Positions 44,139-53,052 of a DNA stretch of 64,000 bases are shown piece by piece; the first letter of the stretch is position 1; every line of letters begins with the position of its first letter. The notes under the pieces were generated by a model. The model was not told the DNA's origin. It worked only from the letters and a program-made list of their open reading frames with translations, and ran no database searches. The stretch lies in assembly GCA_965661265.1 (NCBI GenBank), contig CBFIDE010000008.1:1-64000 (forward strand), read 5' to 3'. The stretch is from CBFIDE01 sp965661265. Lineage in GTDB: Bacteria > Bacteroidota > Bacteroidia > Flavobacteriales > Schleiferiaceae. The translations under genes and the position numbers were made by a program.

Positions 44139-45983
44139 ATGGGAGAGAATAAAATGCTTGACTACATAAAAAATGTATTGGATAATATGCCTACAGCTTG
44201 GTTAAAATTAACCACGCATCGATTGGATATTTACAATGAAGAATTAGCCAAAACTGAGTTTCTAGGACAATTCGAGGATCTATTTCACAAGAACAATTTT
44301 GAGGCATCTGTCTTAAACGAATTACCTACAGCCTTTGACTATATAAGGCTAGGGCACCCTCTATCATGTGTCTTGGAATGGACAATAGCAAGATTGAATA
44401 ACCTAACAGCAGATAGTGTTATCAGTTTCTCATCTCAGACAGTACCTTTATTAGCAGTTCTCAGAAAGAATTTATTAGAAAACAAAAAAACTCAAATCTT
44501 ACATACTGGAGATTTACCTAATTTCTTTAATACTGAGGTAGTACGTGATATTTATGGCTATTCTTTTGAAGTAGTAGAAATCAAAAAAGGAGAGGAAATT
44601 CCTTCTTTTAATGGAAGCAAAGTCTTCATTACTTATCCAGATGACATCACTGCGATAGACCACAGTGTGAAAGCTGATTTTTATCTCAATATTCATTCGG
44701 AACTTGGAAGCATTTTATTAGTAAACGGAGAGCACAATTCAGCTTACATTTCTGAAATTCAGCATGTAAGAAGAAGAGAGACTATTGCCATGACTCCGGC
44801 TAATTGTTTATCAGCCTTTCACCTACTCCTTGGAAATTCAATTTCTAGCAGAGATAAAGATGCTGTTCAAGAGAATAAAAAAAGCGTTTTAGAATCTATT
44901 TCCAAAATCACTGACTCACATACAAAAGGCTTAGTTGGCTCAAGCGGTCTTTCTATTCAATACGCAATCATGATGGGGCTCATTCACCACGCTGAAGAGA
45001 ACCATAAAGGAAAAGCTATTAAAATTGTTGTTCCAACCAACTGCTACGGTGGAACTAATGACCAAGCAAGAAGAGTTGCTGCTTGTCTTCCAAATGTAGA
45101 GGTTGTTGATCTTGCCGTTGACGGCGACAATGATATGGTTCAAAGCATAGGTACTGTATTAGAGAAAATTGCTGCTGAGGATGCTATCCCCTATATCATT
45201 GCGGAAATCCCAACTAATCCAAGAGTTGAAGTTCCCAATCTTATAGATCTGAGAAATGTATTAGGCAAGGAACGAAAAACTGAAAAAGCTACAATTGCTA
45301 TTGATCCGGTTTTTATATTAGATCAAACCTTCTGTCCTAATGTTCATTTTTTGGGTCAAGGAGAAATTCTCTCAGAAATCAGGACAATTTCCTATGCCAG
45401 CGGATCAAAATTCCCAAGTGGTGGATTATGCACCGCGGGCTATTGTATCGGAAACACCAAAACTGAGGATTTAATGGACAAGATTGAGCTTCATTTAGAC
45501 CTTTGTGATAACGAAGCGACCGACCTACAATATGAGATTTTAGCAAGGCAAATGCCTTCTATGAATCAAAGAATTGCTGACGCTTATAAGAACACCTATG
45601 AGTTTGTAAACTTCATAAGAGAGACCTTACCAGAAGCGAAAATAAATTTTGTTTCGGATGAATTAGCAAAAGAGGGTTTCACACCATCCGTCTTCTCTTT
45701 AGATCTTCCTACTAAAGGAAATAATGCTGAAGAAAAAGAGAATTACAAAAGAGAGTTGAATCATAAGTTGATTAACTTAATGATTTCAGAAATTCCAAAT
45801 GAAAGTAAATATTGCGTGAGCTATGGTCAGCTAAAAGGCTGTTATTGGACAATTCCAGCAACCTCAACACAAGGAACAACAAAAGAGGGTGATAAAGACT
45901 ATATCGCTAGAGTAGCTCTTTCTGCCCATATGGATTTGGAGCTACATAAAAAGGTGTTCTCAGATTTCGTTAAAAGCATTTAA
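44139..45983 (+). CDS. PLP-dependent Cys/Met-metabolism-like enzyme with duplicated domain
   Basis: About 614 residues from the ATG at 44139; an in-frame TTG at 44100 and an ATG at 44154 are alternatives. The C-terminal half fits the cystathionine gamma-synthase fold: VGSSGLSIQYAIMMGLIHHA, a phosphate-binding PTNCYGGTNDQARR, IAEIPTNPRVEVPN, the Asp of IAIDPVF, and the putative Schiff-base Lys in SYASGSKFPSGG. The N-terminal 240 residues resemble a decayed copy of the same domain (GHPLSCVLEWTIARL, ILHTGDLPNFFNTEVV, VFITYPDDIT), with no Lys motif. At 614 residues it is far longer than the usual 400. The reaction is unknown; neighbours give no hint. Confidence 0.72.
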   Translation: MGENKMLDYIKNVLDNMPTAWLKLTTHRLDIYNEELAKTEFLGQFEDLFHKNNFEASVLNELPTAFDYIRLGHPLSCVLEWTIARLNNLTADSVISFSSQTVPLLAVLRKNLLENKKTQILHTGDLPNFFNTEVVRDIYGYSFEVVEIKKGEEIPSFNGSKVFITYPDDITAIDHSVKADFYLNIHSELGSILLVNGEHNSAYISEIQHVRRRETIAMTPANCLSAFHLLLGNSISSRDKDAVQENKKSVLESISKITDSHTKGLVGSSGLSIQYAIMMGLIHHAEENHKGKAIKIVVPTNCYGGTNDQARRVAACLPNVEVVDLAVDGDNDMVQSIGTVLEKIAAEDAIPYIIAEIPTNPRVEVPNLIDLRNVLGKERKTEKATIAIDPVFILDQTFCPNVHFLGQGEILSEIRTISYASGSKFPSGGLCTAGYCIGNTKTEDLMDKIELHLDLCDNEATDLQYEILARQMPSMNQRIADAYKNTYEFVNFIRETLPEAKINFVSDELAKEGFTPSVFSLDLPTKGNNAEEKENYKRELNHKLINLMISEIPNESKYCVSYGQLKGCYWTIPATSTQGTTKEGDKDYIARVALSAHMDLELHKKVFSDFVKSI

Positions 45984-46060
45984 GAATGTAATAGTCGCGA
46001 ACATCTATCTAGGTGGAATGTTGTTTTGAATATGTAAGAAATTCCTAGAAATAGAATACT

Positions 46061-46951
46061 ATGCGACGATTGTTTTCAGAGATTTTTCAAATATCATTAG
46101 GCACTCTACTTGCAAGTATTGGCCTTAAGATGTTTCTATTGCCTAACGGATTCTTAGACGGTGGAGCTACTGGTATTGCTATTCTGCTGAGTGAAGTTTT
46201 GCATTTTGACATTTCCTACATTCTGCTAATCGTAAGTATACCATTTCTAATTATCGCTTGGTTCAATTTATCCAAACAGATTTTTTTAAAATCTGTGCTT
46301 TCTATTGTTTCGCTGGCTATAATCATACACTTTGAAAACTTTGAATCCGTAACAGAAGATAAACTACTAATTGCCATATTTGGTGGCTTATTCCTGGGAT
46401 CAGGAATCGGCTTAGCCGTAAAAAACGGTGCTGTTTTAGATGGCTCTGAAATACTAGGAATATTCTTAAATGATAGATTAGGTATTAGTATTGGCAAGGT
46501 TATTCTCTTCTTCAACATCATCCTTTTTGGCGCCGCAGCAATTTTCTTATCGCTAGAAGTAGCTATGTATTCTATCTTAACCTTTATAATAACAGCAAAG
46601 GTTATTGATCTAATTATTGAAGGATTTGAAGACTATGTTGGACTAATGATTGTATCCAAAAAAACCGATGAAATTAATAAAGGGTTAATTGATATTGTAG
46701 GAGTAGGTACCACTCTCTATAATGGATCGGGAGGATATGGAAAATCTGGAAGTCAAGAGGCAAGGGAAATAATTCATACGGTTATCAATAGAATTGATAT
46801 TAGGCGGACGTATAATTTTATAAATTCAGTTGATAAAAACGCTTTCATAATAGAGTTTGATGTCAACAATATCAAAGGTGGTGTTTACACAAAATACCTC
46901 TCAAAAGAGGGGATAAGGAAAACCTTATCTACTACCGCATACATGAAATAG
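46061..46951 (+). CDS. YitT family membrane protein
   Basis: A 296-residue protein with an N-terminal DUF161/YitT membrane domain (about five helices between residues 8 and 190; motif LPNGFLDGGATGIAILLSE near 28-46 and GSGIGLAVKNGAVLDGSEIL near 113-132) and a C-terminal soluble DUF2179 domain (GSGGYGKSGSQEAREIIHTVINR near 221-243). The family is widespread but its transport substrate is not established. It stands alone on the + strand, with a GCGAAAGCG hairpin motif 4 bp after its stop. Confidence 0.9.
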   Translation: MRRLFSEIFQISLGTLLASIGLKMFLLPNGFLDGGATGIAILLSEVLHFDISYILLIVSIPFLIIAWFNLSKQIFLKSVLSIVSLAIIIHFENFESVTEDKLLIAIFGGLFLGSGIGLAVKNGAVLDGSEILGIFLNDRLGISIGKVILFFNIILFGAAAIFLSLEVAMYSILTFIITAKVIDLIIEGFEDYVGLMIVSKKTDEINKGLIDIVGVGTTLYNGSGGYGKSGSQEAREIIHTVINRIDIRRTYNFINSVDKNAFIIEFDVNNIKGGVYTKYLSKEGIRKTLSTTAYMK

Positions 46952-46954
46952 TTA

Positions 46955-46968
46955 TTCGCGAAAGCGAA
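46955..46968. repeat. Short GNRA-type palindrome TTCGC-GAAA-GCGAA
   Basis: A five-bp stem with a GAAA loop lies in the gap between the YitT and pirin genes. The same core, CGCGAAAGCG or its close variant, recurs at 35684-35696, 40061-40071, 50367-50378 and 55882-55895. Confidence 0.6.
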
Positions 46969-47021
46969 AAAGACGCTACAAATAAGAACTCTTTTCAGAG
47001 CTTTGAGCTAAATAAAAATAC

Positions 47022-48035
47022 ATGACTAAAATTAAGAACATACTTCCATTAGGCTTTCCGTGGAAAACTCAAGACCCCTTTCTTTTTTGTGCTTATCACC
47101 TAGATAAATATCCTGCAGGAAATTCTAAAATGGGCCCGGATAGTGAGCTTTTAACAGGTAGACCTATCGGCCAAGACTTCAATCCTGAAATTGATTGGAG
47201 GATGTATCATGGATCTACAATCCCAGGATTTCCTTACCACCCACACAGAGGATTTGAAACAATAACTATAAATAAACAAGGAGTTGTAGATCATTCGGAT
47301 TCTTTAGGGGCCTCTGGGCGATTTATGGCTGGAGATGTCCAATGGATGACCGCAGGAAAAGGAATTCAACACTCAGAAATGTTCCCTTTGGTGAATGAGA
47401 ATGAAGATAATCCTTTAGAAATTTTTCAAATTTGGTTAAACCTTCCACGTGTTTCCAAAATGGTAGAGCCACATTTTAAAATGTTATGGAATGAGGATAT
47501 TCCAAAATTTGTAGAAACTGATGATCAAGGAAGAAAAACTACAATCGACATTATTGCTGGCCAGATTCAAAATGTAAAGTCTTTGAGTTCTACACCAGAT
47601 TCGTGGGCATCTGACCCCCAAAATGCTGTGGCAGTTTATACAGTCAAAATGGAAGCTGGTGCTAATTGGACTCTTGCTAAAACCACAGCAGAAGCCAATA
47701 GGTCAATATTTTTCTATAAAGGAAATAGCATAGAATTAGAAGGTCATACTGTTGCAACTAATCATATTATTGAAGCTATGGCTGAAGAAGATATCACCAT
47801 AAAAAATGGCGGTTCCGATTCTTATTTTTTAATCCTTGAGGGCAAGCCGATTGGTGAGCCAGTCGTACAGCACGGACCTTTTGTAATGAATACGGCAGAA
47901 GAAATTAGAGATGCCATGAGGGACTATGGCAAAACGCAATTTGGGGGATGGCCTTGGGCAGAGAGGGAGGTAGCGCACGCTAGAGACAAAAGAAGATTTG
48001 CTCTGCACAGTGACGGAAGAGAAGAAATAAAATAG
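47022..48035 (+). CDS. Pirin family protein
   Basis: A 337-residue bicupin. The metal-binding residues of the N-terminal cupin are visible: PYHPHRGFET near 73-82 (two His) and GKGIQHSEMF near 112-121 (His and Glu), and the segment EIFQIWLNLP near 130-140 completes the barrel. The C-terminal pirin domain ends with GGWPWAEREV. Pirins act as quercetin dioxygenase-like enzymes or redox-sensitive regulators; which applies here is not clear. It is a single gene. Confidence 0.9.
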   Translation: MTKIKNILPLGFPWKTQDPFLFCAYHLDKYPAGNSKMGPDSELLTGRPIGQDFNPEIDWRMYHGSTIPGFPYHPHRGFETITINKQGVVDHSDSLGASGRFMAGDVQWMTAGKGIQHSEMFPLVNENEDNPLEIFQIWLNLPRVSKMVEPHFKMLWNEDIPKFVETDDQGRKTTIDIIAGQIQNVKSLSSTPDSWASDPQNAVAVYTVKMEAGANWTLAKTTAEANRSIFFYKGNSIELEGHTVATNHIIEAMAEEDITIKNGGSDSYFLILEGKPIGEPVVQHGPFVMNTAEEIRDAMRDYGKTQFGGWPWAEREVAHARDKRRFALHSDGREEIK

Positions 48036-48071
48036 CCTAGTTGAGTAATGATGGAAGGATGTTGGTTTGAA

Positions 48072-48115
48072 AAATTTGCGCCAGGGGCTTTACCCTCAAG
48101 CCCTGTGATCAATTT
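48072..48115. repeat. Hairpin repeat, copy 1
   Basis: A 25-nt core (48081-48105, CCAGGGGCTT...AAGCCCTG) is identical in both copies. CAGGG-CTT and AAG-CCCTG form a stem with one bulged G and a seven-nt loop, and AAATT...AATTT on the outside extends it. It resembles REP-like elements; whether it recurs in the genome cannot be seen here. Confidence 0.75.
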
Positions 48116-48253
48116 AACAAATAATAAGCTTATTTACTAAAATCATCCTTGCAGAAGAAAGTATAAAACAAAAAAAAGAATAATGGATTCCCTACTTAAT
48201 GTTTAGGATTAGCATTGCGATTGGATTCGAACTAAAGATTTTAGCTAACTAAA

Positions 48254-48295
48254 AAATTGCCCCAGGGGCTTTACCCTCAAGCCCTGCATCAATTT
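48254..48295. repeat. Hairpin repeat, copy 2
   Basis: The 25-nt core at 48262-48286 is identical to copy 1 and in the same orientation, 181 bp away. Here the outer stem AAATTG/CAATTT is perfect. No T-run follows in either direction, so it is not a standard terminator. Confidence 0.75.
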
Positions 48296-48397
48296 ACGAG
48301 ATATAAAATGTAATTGCGAATAATCTAATTGCGAAACTTGGATTTTTGCTCGGCATACTAATCCTATGAAGAAACTCATACAAGCCCTCAACAAAGG

Positions 48398-49330
48398 TTA
48401 GAGACGATAATCCTTCTTAACAATCTCTTCAATTCCCTTTTCATAGGAGGTTGGGGTGAAATTGAATCGATCATTAAACTTTGAGCTATCAAAAATATAG
48501 TCGCTAGTATATTGATACATCATTTCAGGTAGCTCTCTCATTAGCGGCATAAATAGCCCTAGCAACTTAACTAGAATGGGACTCACTCTTTGAACCTTAG
48601 GCTCTACATACATCTCATGGGCTATCAATTGCACCCATTCTAATCCAGTGGGAGGGTCAATAGCCGTGGGCAGATGCCATACTTGACCATAGGCATCATT
48701 GGTATTACCTAACAAAGCTGTCGCCTTGGCTGCATCCTTAGTATATGTGAAAGAATGCTTCTTATCTAAACTCCCTAACCAGTTTGCCTTTAAGCCTTTA
48801 TGCAAGGGCTTAAAAACTGTCTCTGTCAGCATGGAGTTACTCTTGATTGAAGGGCCATAAAAGTCAGCTGAACGCGCAATCAAGGCCTCTACTCTATTAG
48901 ATTCCCAAGCACCCTGAAGCATTTCAGCAACCTCAGCCCTTATTTTTCCTTTTTTAGATTTTGGATCAACTTTAGCATCTTCCTTCATTCCATTAATGGC
49001 GGACGGATGATACATATAGATATTATCAAAGAAAACAATCTTACAGTTTTCTTTCTCAGTCGCTAGTATAACATTACTCATGAACTCTGGCCATAGCCTG
49101 TCCCATACACTTGCCTTATACTCAAACCCAATAACTACATAAACAACATCACAACCTTTAACCGCTTTTCTAATATCTATAGGGTCTGTAAGATCTGCGC
49201 TTAGTAGGTGATCAGATGGATTGACTTTGCGTGGGTTACGACTTACCAATCTTATATCACTAGTAAAAGCCTTTAGCTCTTTTGCTAAGTCTAAACCAAT
49301 TGCTCCTCCTGAACCTAAAATACATTGCAT
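48398..49330 (-). CDS. NAD(P)-dependent epimerase/dehydratase family protein
   Basis: A 310-residue Rossmann-fold protein of the extended SDR (atypical) class. The nucleotide site is ILGSGGAIGLDLAKEL near 4-19, with DVVYVVIGFEY near 60-70, VFFDNIYMYHPSAI near 99-112 (Tyr in the catalytic region) and RSADFYGPSI near 153-162. The sequence begins almost directly with the first beta strand, so it starts at the usual place. Substrate is unknown. It is last in a minus-strand run after the MazG-like gene. Confidence 0.85.
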   Translation of the reverse strand: MQCILGSGGAIGLDLAKELKAFTSDIRLVSRNPRKVNPSDHLLSADLTDPIDIRKAVKGCDVVYVVIGFEYKASVWDRLWPEFMSNVILATEKENCKIVFFDNIYMYHPSAINGMKEDAKVDPKSKKGKIRAEVAEMLQGAWESNRVEALIARSADFYGPSIKSNSMLTETVFKPLHKGLKANWLGSLDKKHSFTYTKDAAKATALLGNTNDAYGQVWHLPTAIDPPTGLEWVQLIAHEMYVEPKVQRVSPILVKLLGLFMPLMRELPEMMYQYTSDYIFDSSKFNDRFNFTPTSYEKGIEEIVKKDYRL

Positions 49331-49359
49331 AATTCAAAAAATTTCAGAACTATTAAACC

Positions 49360-49692
49360 CTAATGCAACTTGCTATTATTCTGATGCCTATCATGATCTC
49401 TCTTGGCCTTTAGCTCCATCTTTTCGTCAAAAGCTGATTGAAGATCAACACCGGTTTGATTTGCCAAACATAGAGTTACAAATAATACATCTGCCAATTC
49501 CTCTCCTAAATCCTTTTTCTTATCAGACTCTTTTTCACTTTGCTCTCCATATCTCCGTGCGATAATTCGAGCAACCTCTCCAACCTCTTCGGTTAGTTGA
49601 GCCATATTGGTAAGTTCATTAAAATATCGGACCCCATGATCTTGAATCCAATTATCTACCGTTTTTTGAATTGCTTCAATTTCTTTTGCCAT
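49360..49692 (-). CDS. MazG-like nucleotide pyrophosphohydrolase
   Basis: A 110-residue single-domain MazG-type hydrolase of the all-alpha NTP pyrophosphatase superfamily. The metal-binding acidic motifs are LTEEVGEVARIIARRYGE near 33-50 (E-x-x-E) and DLGEELADVLFVTLCLAN near 60-77 (E-x-x-D). Such small enzymes clear abnormal nucleotides. Its start overlaps the upstream barrel gene by 17 bp. Confidence 0.9.
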   Translation of the reverse strand: MAKEIEAIQKTVDNWIQDHGVRYFNELTNMAQLTEEVGEVARIIARRYGEQSEKESDKKKDLGEELADVLFVTLCLANQTGVDLQSAFDEKMELKAKRDHDRHQNNSKLH

Positions 49693-50215
49693 TCCATGAT
49701 ATTAAATCAACACCTATATTAATTCTATAGGCGATATTTCCATTTGCTCTAAACGAACCATTATCTGTAAAGATAGCATAGCCTGGTATAATTGCCGCAT
49801 CAAAATACAAATGTTTGTTCATATATGCCTGATAACCAATAGAAATTCCTGTGAAGAAGCCGTCTCTTAAGAAAACACTATTGGATTGAAATCCACTTGC
49901 AAAGATTCCAGCATATAGACCTCTTGCTGCACCAATTTCTGAATTATGACCTTCTGTGCCCTTAAAATAATACCTTGCATTTCCATATAAGTAGTAATAA
50001 TCCATGAGTCTATCGCTATCAATAATTGCAGAATAACCTAAACCCATTACAAAGCTCCAGTTCTCTTTTACAGCACCCTCAAAATGAATCTCAGGAGAAA
50101 TTAGCGATAATCTTGCTGCTGTTTTCGGAAATCGATATCCGTAATTCTCATCCTGAGCATAAGTGCTTATAGATAGAATTATGAAGCTTAATAAGAATAG
50201 TGTTTTATTATTCAT
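49676..50215 (-). CDS. Small outer-membrane beta-barrel protein, unknown function
   Basis: About 179 residues from the ATG at 50215, where MNNKTLFLLSFIILSISTYAQ is a clear signal peptide; a frame-extending ATG ten codons earlier overlaps the dtd gene and adds a hydrophilic leader. The mature part alternates hydrophobic and polar residues (NWSFVMGLGYSAII, ARGLYAGIFASGFQ, IAYRINIGVDLISW), as in eight-stranded barrels such as DUF3575 proteins. Function is unknown. Confidence 0.7.
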   Translation of the reverse strand: MNNKTLFLLSFIILSISTYAQDENYGYRFPKTAARLSLISPEIHFEGAVKENWSFVMGLGYSAIIDSDRLMDYYYLYGNARYYFKGTEGHNSEIGAARGLYAGIFASGFQSNSVFLRDGFFTGISIGYQAYMNKHLYFDAAIIPGYAIFTDNGSFRANGNIAYRINIGVDLISWNGKRN

Positions 50216-50222
50216 TTGCTTA

Positions 50223-50678
50223 CTACTCTTTGTTTTTTGAGTCAAGAAGTATGGTCACAGGACCGTCATTAATCAAATTAATTTGCATGTCAGCGCCAAA
50301 TACTCCTGATGCTACCTTATGGCCTATCAAAGCCTTTTCAAATGTCTCTAAGCATTTTTCATAGAGCGCTTTCGCGATTTCTGGCTTAGCCGATTTGATA
50401 AAGGAAGGTCTATTCCCTTTCTTAGTGCTCGCCAATAAAGTAAATTGAGATACCAGCATAAGGTCGCCTTTTATATCCAATAAGCTTAAATTCATCTTGC
50501 CTTGATCATCTGAAAAAATTCTCATTTGGATGATCTTCCGAGTTAGGTAGTTGATATCTTCAAGATTGTCTTCCCCCTCGATCCCTAATAATATCACGAG
50601 CCCTTTTGAAATATTTGAATGGCTCCTGCCGTCTATTTTCAATTCAGCTTGACTAACTCGTTGTAAAACAACCCTCAT
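50223..50678 (-). CDS. dtd: D-aminoacyl-tRNA deacylase
   Basis: DTD removes D-amino acids (and Gly) from mischarged tRNAs. The 151-residue sequence has the two active-site motifs SQFTLLA near 77-83 and NDGPVTILLDS near 136-146, with the usual MRVVLQRVSQAEL start. The ATG overlaps the stop of the phosphatase gene (ATGA), so translation is coupled. A GCGAAAGCG motif lies inside the coding region near 50370. Confidence 0.96.
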   Translation of the reverse strand: MRVVLQRVSQAELKIDGRSHSNISKGLVILLGIEGEDNLEDINYLTRKIIQMRIFSDDQGKMNLSLLDIKGDLMLVSQFTLLASTKKGNRPSFIKSAKPEIAKALYEKCLETFEKALIGHKVASGVFGADMQINLINDGPVTILLDSKNKE

Positions 50679-51472
50679 TTTTTTGCTGGAATTAGCAGCG
50701 GAGCAGATTTCAAATTAGCCTTTCGCGCCTCAGCTTTCTCATTAGCCTCTTTCCCCTCAGTTTCCTTATTTATCTTTTTAAGGAAGTCACCATACATGGG
50801 GTTTGGAATAAGGACAAACTTAGATTTATAGCTGCTGTAAAACTTATTTCGGGTCTCTAAATCTGTCATTCCATATTTACTAGCTAAATTGCTATCAAAA
50901 TCGTTCAACTGATCTCCAACAACTAAAATCACGTCTCTTTTTGCAGAAGCTGTTTCTCTTCTATCACTCTTATCGGATGTGTTGACTTTTAAAAGGAGGT
51001 GATCCTCATCTGCAAAGGGATAACCTAAGCTCTCTAGGTTCTCCAAAGTGGGCTCTAAAAATTCTTGGCTTCGGTTAGAGATATAAAAGATTTCTATTTG
51101 CTTGTCAGAGATTTTTCCACAAAACTCTAGAGAGCCGGCCACGGGAGTAGCCGATTTCGTCAAAATCCATTGTGACCATAGTTCATGGGTATGTTCAATT
51201 CCTGATTTAATTAGAAATGCCTCATAAGCCGAATTATCCAGAATAGTTTCGTCTAAATCAACAATCACTGCCATTGGCATATCACCTTCAGTTTTTGAAG
51301 TATTCTCTAGTGCCTTAGAATAAGCCAAATCAAAGGCTTGTCTGCAAAGCCAATCCTTTTCATCTGAGTATTGTTGCCAATAAACAGCCTGTACAGATTG
51401 CTCAACTAAATTATTTGGAGTGGCACAGGCTACCAAAATAACTGGAATAATAAATTTGAATAATTTAGGCAT
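50675..51472 (-). CDS. Lipoprotein e(P4)-type 5'-nucleotidase / class C acid phosphatase
   Basis: About 265 residues from the ATG at 51472, which gives a lipoprotein signal MPKLFKFIIPVILVAC. The HAD-fold motifs are VIVDLDETILDNSAY near 73-87 (nucleophile Asp and DxDxT) and the late VGDQLNDFDSN. The family removes phosphate from nucleotides such as NMN at the outer membrane and feeds NAD or nucleoside salvage. It overlaps rsgA by 8 bp. Longer in-frame starts lie inside rsgA and would bury the signal. Confidence 0.9.
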   Translation of the reverse strand: MPKLFKFIIPVILVACATPNNLVEQSVQAVYWQQYSDEKDWLCRQAFDLAYSKALENTSKTEGDMPMAVIVDLDETILDNSAYEAFLIKSGIEHTHELWSQWILTKSATPVAGSLEFCGKISDKQIEIFYISNRSQEFLEPTLENLESLGYPFADEDHLLLKVNTSDKSDRRETASAKRDVILVVGDQLNDFDSNLASKYGMTDLETRNKFYSSYKSKFVLIPNPMYGDFLKKINKETEGKEANEKAEARKANLKSAPLLIPAKK

Positions 51473-52415
51473 AATCATCTTTTCTATAAGGTTCATCAAA
51501 GTCATCTGAATTCAAAAAGCTTAAATAGGATTCATACCGCGATGGTGCAAGCTTATGTTCATCTACCGCTTTTTTTACCGCACAGTTAGGCTCGTTTAGA
51601 TGGAGGCAATTGTGAAATTTACAAGCAGATTTTAAAGCAAAGATTTCCGGAAAGTAATCTCCAATCTCTTCTTTCTCCATATCCACTAATCCAAACCCTC
51701 TAATTCCTGGTGTGTCAATTAAGTACCCACCGCCCTTAAGCGCATGCATTTCTGCAAAGGTTGTGGTATGCTGTCCTTGATCATGTGATTTCGAAATATC
51801 ACTTGTCTTTAAGTTTAAATCAGGATCAATTTTATTTATAAGGCTAGACTTACCTACTCCACTATAACCGCTAAGCAAACTTGTTTTATTATTAAATAAT
51901 TCTCGTAGCTCTTCTAAACCAAAAGAATCAACTACAGAAGTATTCAATACTCTATATCCCGCTTGACGGTAAACTAAAGTCAAATATTCTAGCTCCTCAA
52001 AATGCTCTTCAGTATAAAGATCAATTTTATTGAAAACTACTACCGCAGGAATATCATATGCTTCAGCAGTAACAAGAAATCTATCTATAAATTTAGGAAA
52101 GGTCTTTGGAAAATCTATGGTAGCAATAATAACCGCTAGATCTATATTTGCGGCAATTATATGTGTTCTTTTTGAAAGATTTACTGACCTTCTAACGATA
52201 TAATTTTTGCGCTTTTCAATAGAGTTGATTACACCTCTATTTTCATCAGTATCCTCAAGCTTTACTTTTACTTTATCGCCTACAGCAATGGGGTTGGTAC
52301 TTTTTATTCCGGCCATCCTCAACTTACCGACGACTCTACAATCAAGGTATTTATTATCCTCAGTAATGACCTTATACCAAGATCCTGTAGACTTTAAAAC
52401 AAGGGCATTAATCAA
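51465..52415 (-). CDS. rsgA: Ribosome small subunit-dependent GTPase RsgA
   Basis: RsgA checks late 30S subunit maturation. The 316-residue protein shows the OB fold (about 1-65), the circularly permuted GTPase motifs in the order G4 NKID near 120-123, G1 GYSGVGKSSL near 178-187 and G3 DTPGIRGFG near 230-238, and the zinc site C-x4-C-x-H-x5-C near 262-275. It starts 10 bp after the LuxR regulator gene. Confidence 0.96.
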   Translation of the reverse strand: MINALVLKSTGSWYKVITEDNKYLDCRVVGKLRMAGIKSTNPIAVGDKVKVKLEDTDENRGVINSIEKRKNYIVRRSVNLSKRTHIIAANIDLAVIIATIDFPKTFPKFIDRFLVTAEAYDIPAVVVFNKIDLYTEEHFEELEYLTLVYRQAGYRVLNTSVVDSFGLEELRELFNNKTSLLSGYSGVGKSSLINKIDPDLNLKTSDISKSHDQGQHTTTFAEMHALKGGGYLIDTPGIRGFGLVDMEKEEIGDYFPEIFALKSACKFHNCLHLNEPNCAVKKAVDEHKLAPSRYESYLSFLNSDDFDEPYRKDDYA

Positions 52416-52425
52416 AGTAATTTAT

Positions 52426-53052
52426 TTAAGCGAGTCCTCTATTTACGGCGTATCTAACCAAAGCAGCTGAATTCTTTAATCCCAATTTATGAATGATATT
52501 CTTTCTGTGAGTTTCTACTGTATATACTGAGATATGAAGTTTATTAGCAATTTCTTGCGATGTTAAACCTTGGCCAATCTCACTCAAAATTTCAATCTCT
52601 CTTTTGCTCAATAAAAGCGAGGTTCTAAAACTAGCCTCGTCAGCCTTATCCAACTCATCTTGCACTTCTTTACTGAAATACTTCTGACCCTTGGCCAAAC
52701 TTCTAATTGCAATTACTAACTCTTCTAAATCTGTATTCTTTAACACATATCCATCACAGCCAATGTCTTTAAGCTGCATGATAAACTCTATGTTAGAATA
52801 ATTAGTTAGCATCAATACTTTCACCTTTGTCTTTCTAGATTTTAGGTTTTTTGTTGCTTGAATACCATCCATTTCTGGCATATTGATATCCATTAAAACC
52901 ACGTCTGGCTGATGCAACTCTATCAAATCAATAGCCTCAGCTCCAGTACTTGCTCTTGCAACTAATTCTATATCTTCTATTGGCTTAAGTAATGAACTTA
53001 ATCCTTCAACAAACATATTTTGGTCCTCAGCTATGACTAATTTAATCATCAA
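52426..53052 (-). CDS. LuxR/NarL-type response regulator
   Basis: A 208-residue two-component regulator. The receiver domain (about 1-120) has the acidic pair in IAEDQNM, the phospho-acceptor Asp in VVLMDINMPEMDG near 51-63, and the Lys of YVLKNTD near 103-109. The C-terminal HTH (about 145-208) has SKREIEILSEIGQGLTSQEIA and HISVYTVETHRKNI. Its start overlaps the histidine kinase gene by 11 bp, which makes that kinase its partner. Confidence 0.94.
   Translation of the reverse strand: MMIKLVIAEDQNMFVEGLSSLLKPIEDIELVARASTGAEAIDLIELHQPDVVLMDINMPEMDGIQATKNLKSRKTKVKVLMLTNYSNIEFIMQLKDIGCDGYVLKNTDLEELVIAIRSLAKGQKYFSKEVQDELDKADEASFRTSLLLSKREIEILSEIGQGLTSQEIANKLHISVYTVETHRKNIIHKLGLKNSAALVRYAVNRGLA

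Larger units (their letters stand above)
48036..48397. other. Intergenic stretch holding two hairpin repeats
   Basis: About 360 bp between the convergent pirin and epimerase genes. The only recognisable features are two copies of a 44-bp hairpin element (48072-48115 and 48254-48295). Confidence 0.7.

Noticed and set aside
48036..48397. The hairpin pair as ordinary bidirectional terminators
   Set aside because: Neither copy is followed by a T-run in either direction, and the near-identical core suggests a repeat family instead.
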